Assembly: GCF_039871875.1 (NCBI RefSeq)
Contig: NZ_JBDPMD010000030.1
Span: 1 to 64,000 of the forward strand
DNA length: 64,000 nucleotides
Source of the DNA: Sphaerisporangium sp039871875
Lineage (GTDB): Bacteria; Actinomycetota; Actinomycetes; Streptosporangiales; Streptosporangiaceae
Reading direction: 5' to 3'
Shown here: one piece after another, positions 60,344 to 64,000 of the stretch
Layout of the letters: every line of letters starts with the position of its first letter
Numbering within the stretch: the stretch's first letter is position 1
Made by a program: the position numbers and the translations under genes
Notes under the pieces: generated by a model
The model's database searches: none
What the model was told of the DNA's origin: nothing
The model's input: only the letters and a program-made list of their open reading frames with translations

Positions 60344-60942
60344 GTCCTGAAGGGCTCCGGATCTTCGCGACGGGCGGGCCGTGGCGGGAGGCTCGCGACG
60401 TCGGGTGGCAGCGGCGGGATGCCCGCCGCGAGGCACATCAGGTCGCACCAGGCGGCCACGTGCGCCGAGAGGTCCTCCTCCAGGGGGGACCACGACGCGC
60501 GCAGCTCCAGCTCGGTGGTGACCGGGTCGCCGGCCTTGTTGCCGAAACCCTCGGACACGGCCCTGGTGACCGTGCCGCCCGCGGCGGCGTACCGCGCCTG
60601 GTGAGCGTCCAGCGCCTCGGTCAGCCAGCTCCACGCGACGGGGCCGAGCATGGGGTCGGAGGTGATCTCGGGCTCCATGTCGGCACGCACGTACGCGACC
60701 AGCCGGAACGGGCCGTCCCAGCCGCGCTGGCCGTCGGGGTCGAACAGCATGATCAGCCGGCCGACGGCCAGCTCGTCGTCGCCGCGCAGCACCGACGCGC
60801 CGACCGCCCCCGAGTACGGGGCCAGGCGCTGCGGAGCGGGGATGTCCTCCAGCTCGATCTCGGGCCTGACCTGGGCGGGACGCAGGCTCGCCAGCGCCCG
60901 CCTGAAAGCGGCGGGAGCCGGTGGCGCGTCACCGATGGTCAT
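60340..60942 (-). CDS. DUF3000 domain protein
   Basis: This conserved actinobacterial protein of 200 residues has unknown function and is normally encoded directly upstream of RNase D, as here. The ATG at 60942 (MTIGDAPPAPAAFRRALASL) is the expected start. The frame upstream to 61002 is not. Conserved blocks are VRPEIELEDIPAPQRLAPYS, DDELAVGRLIMLFDPDGQ and AVSEGFGNKAGDPVTTELEL. It is soluble, with no catalytic motif evident. The overlap with rnd suggests a joint role in RNA processing, which is inference. Confidence 0.88.
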   Translation of the reverse strand: MTIGDAPPAPAAFRRALASLRPAQVRPEIELEDIPAPQRLAPYSGAVGASVLRGDDELAVGRLIMLFDPDGQRGWDGPFRLVAYVRADMEPEITSDPMLGPVAWSWLTEALDAHQARYAAAGGTVTRAVSEGFGNKAGDPVTTELELRASWSPLEEDLSAHVAAWCDLMCLAAGIPPLPPDVASLPPRPARREDPEPFRT

Positions 60943-61011
60943 GATGGCAGCGTAGGCGGGAGCGGGCGGTGCCGGAAGCAGTGGGGTGCGCGCTGGGTAC
61001 ATGACCGGTGA

Positions 61012-61164
61012 TCAACCCGCCATCACCGGGGCGTCGTCACGCCCCGCCCGCGCCTCGTCATGGGCGTCGAAGCGGAAGAGCCGCCAGGCCTGCCGCCCGG
61101 CGGCACGGAGCGCGCGGTGCACGGTCACCGTGCGGTGCTCGGAGGAACTCCATATCGCGGTCAT
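61012..61164 (-). CDS. Possible small protein (50 aa)
   Basis: The frame from the ATG at 61164 reads MTAIWSSSEHRTVTVHRALR and AAGRQAWRLFRFDAHDEARA. An AAAGG box lies 6 bases upstream. The composition (Trp, Phe and His with a basic helix) is more protein-like than the shadow frames around it, but I do not recognise a family. It could be a leader peptide or a non-coding frame. Confidence 0.4.
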   Translation of the reverse strand: MTAIWSSSEHRTVTVHRALRAAGRQAWRLFRFDAHDEARAGRDDAPVMAG

Positions 61165-61688
61165 CGCGGGCCTTTCATCGGGTCGTCCCCTATGTCGGGA
61201 GCTCGCGTGGACGGCGCGGCGCGTCGCCCGGCGCTCCCCCGCGCGCCTGGTCCGCGAACTCCAGGGCTCGTCCGACGTTGGCACGTCACGGCGACATTTC
61301 CCCGCAACGCGCTCGGCGTGTCCCGAAAGTGGTCACCGATTCGGCACCGCACGCTGATTTGACGAACTTTTGACGCACCCGCACCATGATCGCGAACCTT
61401 GTGTGAGTCGTACTGTACCTCCGCCAGAAGATTCGTTGCCCCGGCGACCTGCTCGTCCGGCCCGTCCTTGACGCCACCAAACCCGACAAAGTGTACGCAT
61501 AGCCCTGTCTATTGTCATTAACGGACAAGACCCGGAGTAAATATCTTTTACCGCAACACCCGCGCCGCCCCACGACGGGAGCCCGTGCCGCCGGCGGGGC
61601 TGATCCCGTGGCGGTGAGGGGGCGGGGGCGCGCGGACCGGGGTGTGCGCGGTGCGCGGACCGGAGGGCTCACGTGGGACCCTTGGACG
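61165..61688. other. Long leader region upstream of hemE
   Basis: This is 524 bases without a convincing gene. The part 61360-61560 is clearly more AT-rich than its surroundings and should hold the hemE promoter. A TTGTC, seven bases, GACAA dyad at 61512-61528 is a possible operator. The hemE frame is open back to 61512, but that extension is Arg/Gly-rich and unlike HemE proteins. Confidence 0.5.
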
Positions 61689-62723
61689 GTGCATCGTGAC
61701 ACCGCCGACTCGCCGTTCATCCGTGCCTGCCGCAGGCTGCCCGTGCCCCGCACCCCGGTGTGGTTCATGCGCCAGGCGGGCCGTTCGCTGCCCGAGTACC
61801 GCGCCGTGCGCGCCGACGTGCCGATGCTCACCGCGTGCGCCACGCCGGACCTCATCGTGGAGGTCACGATGCAGCCGGTGCGCCGGCACGGGGTGGACGC
61901 GGCGATCTTCTTCAGCGACATCGTGGTCCCGCTGAAGGCCATCGGGGTGGACCTCGACATCGCGCCGGGGATCGGGCCGGTCGTGGCGTCGCCGATCCGG
62001 GACGCCGCGGCGCTGGACGTGCTGCGGCCCCTGGAGCCGGGGGACGTGCCCTACGTCACCGAGGCCGTGCAGTCGTTGGTCAAGGAGCTCGGCCCGACGC
62101 CCCTGATCGGCTTCGCGGGCGCGCCGTTCACCCTGGCGTCCTACCTGATCGAGGGCGGGCCGTCCAAGAACCACGACCACACCAAGGCCATGATGTACGG
62201 CGAGCCGGCGCTGTGGCACGCCCTCATGGAGCGGCTCACCGTGATCACCCTGGCGTACCTGCGGCTGCAGGCCGAGGCGGGCGCCTCGGCGCTGCAGCTC
62301 TTCGACTCCTGGGTGGGGGCCGTGGCCCCGGCCGACTACCGCGAGTTCGTCCTGCCCTACACCGGCCGGATCTTCGCGGGGCTCGCCGATCTTGACGTGC
62401 CCCGCGTCCACTTCGGCGTGGGCACCGGCGAGCTGCTTCCCCTGATGGCCGAGGCCGGCGCCGACGTCGTCGGGGTCGACTGGCGGGTCCCCCTGAGCGA
62501 GGCCGCCCGCAGGGTGGGGCCGGGCAAGGCGCTCCAGGGCAACCTCGACCCGGCCGTCCTGCTGGCCCCCTGGGAGGTCGTGGAACGGCGGGCCCGCGCC
62601 GTGCTCGCGGAGGGACGCGCCGCCGAGGGGCACATCTTCAACCTGGGCCACGGCGTGCTCCCCGCCACCGACCCCGAGACGCTCACGCGCCTGACCCGCC
62701 TCGTGCACGAGACCACGGCCTGA
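61689..62723 (+). CDS. hemE: Uroporphyrinogen decarboxylase
   Basis: The enzyme converts uroporphyrinogen III to coproporphyrinogen III by removing four carboxyl groups. The 344-residue protein has both family signatures: RTPVWFMRQAGRSLPEYR near the N-terminus and IGFAGAPFTLASYLIEGG. IFFSDIVVPLKAIGVDLDIA and LQGNLDPAVLLAPWE follow. The GTG at 61689 gives the normal N-terminus (HRDTADSPFIRACRRLPVP). Its end (LTRLVHETTA) is tandemly duplicated just beyond the stop. Other haem genes in the window are ferrochelatase (5950) and the oxidase at 63903. Confidence 0.95.
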   Translation: MHRDTADSPFIRACRRLPVPRTPVWFMRQAGRSLPEYRAVRADVPMLTACATPDLIVEVTMQPVRRHGVDAAIFFSDIVVPLKAIGVDLDIAPGIGPVVASPIRDAAALDVLRPLEPGDVPYVTEAVQSLVKELGPTPLIGFAGAPFTLASYLIEGGPSKNHDHTKAMMYGEPALWHALMERLTVITLAYLRLQAEAGASALQLFDSWVGAVAPADYREFVLPYTGRIFAGLADLDVPRVHFGVGTGELLPLMAEAGADVVGVDWRVPLSEAARRVGPGKALQGNLDPAVLLAPWEVVERRARAVLAEGRAAEGHIFNLGHGVLPATDPETLTRLTRLVHETTA

Positions 62724-62758
62724 CCCGCCTCGTGCACGAGACGACCGCCTGACCCGCC
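62691..62758 (+). repeat. Tandem duplication of the hemE 3' end (29-bp unit)
   Basis: A 29-bp unit starting CTGACCCGCC occurs at 62691-62719, again at 62720-62748 with two changes, and as a 10-bp partial copy at 62749-62758. The first unit is the coding end of hemE. The second reproduces it after the stop. It looks like replication slippage. Confidence 0.9.
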
Positions 62759-62762
62759 CCGC

Positions 62763-63767
62763 CTACTCGTCGGGGGAGGCGGCCGCTTTCGGGGACTCGG
62801 GGGCGGCCAGGGCGGGAGCGGGCGTGCGGATCGGGCGGAGACGGCGGACCGCGCGGTAGACCAGCCAGAGCAGGGCCAGCGGGATCAGCCAGGGCAGCAC
62901 GGCGCCGAGCACGGTCAGGCCGACCTTGGTGGTGCTCACCAGGGCACGCCAGCCGGACTTGAGCCCGCCGAGGAAACCCGCGGGCCCGGGGTCGGGCTTG
63001 GCCGCGACGACGGCGGCGGGGCCCACCAGGCGCAGGGTCAGGGTGGCGGCGCTCGTCTGGGCGGCCAGCACCTTCTGGCGGGCCTGCAGGGACTCCAGGT
63101 CGGCCTCACGGTCGCTGATCTGGCGTTCCACCTGCAGGACCTCGCCGATGGTCTTGGCGCGGCCCAGCAGCGTCCTGAGCTGCTCCAGGGCGGCCTTGGT
63201 GGACGCCAGGCGGCTCTCCACGTCGGCCACCTGCTCGGTGACGTCCTCGGTGCTCTGGCTCAGGGACTGGCGCTTGCCGAGTTCCTTGCCGAGGCGGTCG
63301 AGGACGCCGGGGTACGCGGCGGGCGGGACCTTGAAGACCAGGGTGGCGCCGGCCTCCCGGCCGAACGACGTGGAGTCCTCGCGGTCCAGGCGGCCGCCGG
63401 CGCCGGTGACGATCTGCTTGGCCTTGTCGGCGGCGCCGGCGACGTCGGTGGCGCGTACCGTCATCTCGCCGGTGTAGATGATCGCCCGGTCGGTGGGGGC
63501 GAGCTTGGGCGCGCCGTCCTTGTCCTGGGGGGCCTCGCCGGCGTCCCTGGCGTCGGCGCCGGCGGCCGGACGCCGCTGGGCCTCACCGGCGGGACTGAAC
63601 TGGTCCACTGCGGGGGCCGGTGCCGCGGCGGGCCCGTCCGCCGCTCCGCCCGCAGCCGCGGATTCGGGTGCGCCCGCCGAACCGCCTCCGCATCCGGCGA
63701 GGGCGAGGGCGAGGGTCACGGCCGCGAGGGCCGCGGCCAGCGGGCGGCGGCCTCGTAATCTGCTCAT
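62763..63767 (-). CDS. DUF4349 domain lipoprotein
   Basis: This is a 334-residue envelope protein of unknown function. A lipoprotein signal ends LALALAGCGGG with Cys26 as the lipidation site. A Pro/Ala-rich linker (30-85) leads to the DUF4349 domain (about 88-290): AIIYTGEMTVRATDVAGAAD, VFKVPPAAYPGVLDRLGKEL, then a coiled coil (VTEQVADVESRLASTKAALE; RQISDREADLESLQARQKVL). A C-terminal membrane helix (LTVLGAVLPWLIPLALLWLV) leaves a short cytoplasmic Pro-rich tail. It converges on hemE and diverges from the oxidase gene. Confidence 0.88.
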   Translation of the reverse strand: MSRLRGRRPLAAALAAVTLALALAGCGGGSAGAPESAAAGGAADGPAAAPAPAVDQFSPAGEAQRRPAAGADARDAGEAPQDKDGAPKLAPTDRAIIYTGEMTVRATDVAGAADKAKQIVTGAGGRLDREDSTSFGREAGATLVFKVPPAAYPGVLDRLGKELGKRQSLSQSTEDVTEQVADVESRLASTKAALEQLRTLLGRAKTIGEVLQVERQISDREADLESLQARQKVLAAQTSAATLTLRLVGPAAVVAAKPDPGPAGFLGGLKSGWRALVSTTKVGLTVLGAVLPWLIPLALLWLVYRAVRRLRPIRTPAPALAAPESPKAAASPDE

Positions 63768-63902
63768 GCCCTCTTGACGACTCGGGCCCGGCTCCGGTTT
63801 GGCGGGCCGCGTCACAATGGCGTCACGGTATCCCCGCCGCCGTTCACAGGCACGCCACGGCCGGGCGCGGGGCGCGGGCCCGGCCGGGTAACGTCTGGGG
63901 AT

Positions 63903-64000
63903 ATGGAAGGCACTTGGCGTCATGTCGTGGTCGTGGGCGGGGGAATCTCCGGGCTGGCCGCGGCGTGGCACATCGGCCAGGGCGACCACACCGACCGGGC
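63903..64000 (+). CDS. hemG: Protoporphyrinogen/coproporphyrinogen oxidase, N-terminal fragment
   Basis: Only 32 codons are in the window. From the ATG at 63903 they read MEGTWRHVVVVGGGISGLAA and AWHIGQGDHTDRA, the FAD-binding start (GGGISGLAAA) of HemY/HemG-type flavoprotein oxidases. This fold is shared with other amine-oxidase-like flavoproteins, so the call leans on the neighbouring hemE, with which it is usually clustered in actinobacteria. The enzyme would oxidise coproporphyrinogen III before iron insertion by the ferrochelatase. It is truncated by the right edge. Confidence 0.7.
   Translation, partial: MEGTWRHVVVVGGGISGLAAAWHIGQGDHTDR

Overview
The window is very GC-rich DNA with dense genes, frequent GTG starts and stop/start overlaps, and a strongly actinobacterial gene set: SepH, DUF3071/DUF3710/DUF3159/DUF4193/DUF4235/DUF3000 proteins, CeoB/CeoC, an F420-type LLM oxidoreductase and an actinobacterial aconitase. 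It looks like a chromosomal piece of a filamentous actinomycete, perhaps of the Streptosporangiales. The genus is a guess. No rRNA, tRNA, CRISPR array, phage module, transposase or integrase was recognised. All calls come from reading the sequence; no database search was run.

Layout. 0-7 kb: sepH (cut by the window edge), a membrane protein, an FAD sugar-lactone oxidase, an MFS transporter, a lytic transglycosylase-like protein and ferrochelatase. 7-16 kb: an S9 peptidase translationally coupled to an inositol monophosphatase-like gene, a two-component system, DUF4193 and a membrane-associated protein, otsA and a DUF4235 protein. 16-27 kb: valS, an AI-2E-type exporter, dut, DUF3710, an OB-fold protein, DUF3159, then ceoC/ceoB facing away from a KimA-like permease that is coupled to a TRAM-domain RNA methyltransferase. 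27.3-33.5 kb is the accessory-looking part. It lies between the converging 3' ends of the methyltransferase and an ATP-dependent DNA ligase, and holds two cargo segments, each bounded by a direct repeat that copies the end of the neighbouring gene. Cargo 1 is a secreted sugar dehydrogenase-CBM fusion. Cargo 2 is a two-gene cassette of unknown function.

34-45 kb: an LLM oxidoreductase, a DUF6879-like protein, a His-rich PadR/DUF1707 pair, a membrane hydrolase, acnA, and an FAD monooxygenase diverging from an HTH/Clp-N gene pair across a perfect 18-bp inverted repeat. 45-50 kb: a complete sugar ABC importer with a ROK regulator. 50-55 kb: a secreted zinc peptidase, dxs and an amino-acid permease. 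54.7-59 kb: a LacI-regulated sugar catabolic cluster (Gfo/Idh oxidoreductase, DUF993 aldolase-like, isomerase/epimerase) with a perfect 14-bp operator. 59-64 kb: RNase D with DUF3000, hemE, a DUF4349 lipoprotein and the start of a HemG/HemY-type oxidase.

Themes that connect genes: haem synthesis (ferrochelatase, hemE and the oxidase); potassium handling (ceoBC with the KimA-like permease); two carbohydrate-uptake or catabolism regulons with their own regulators; and repeated duplication of gene 3' ends (methyltransferase, ligase, hemE), two of which now flank inserted cargo.
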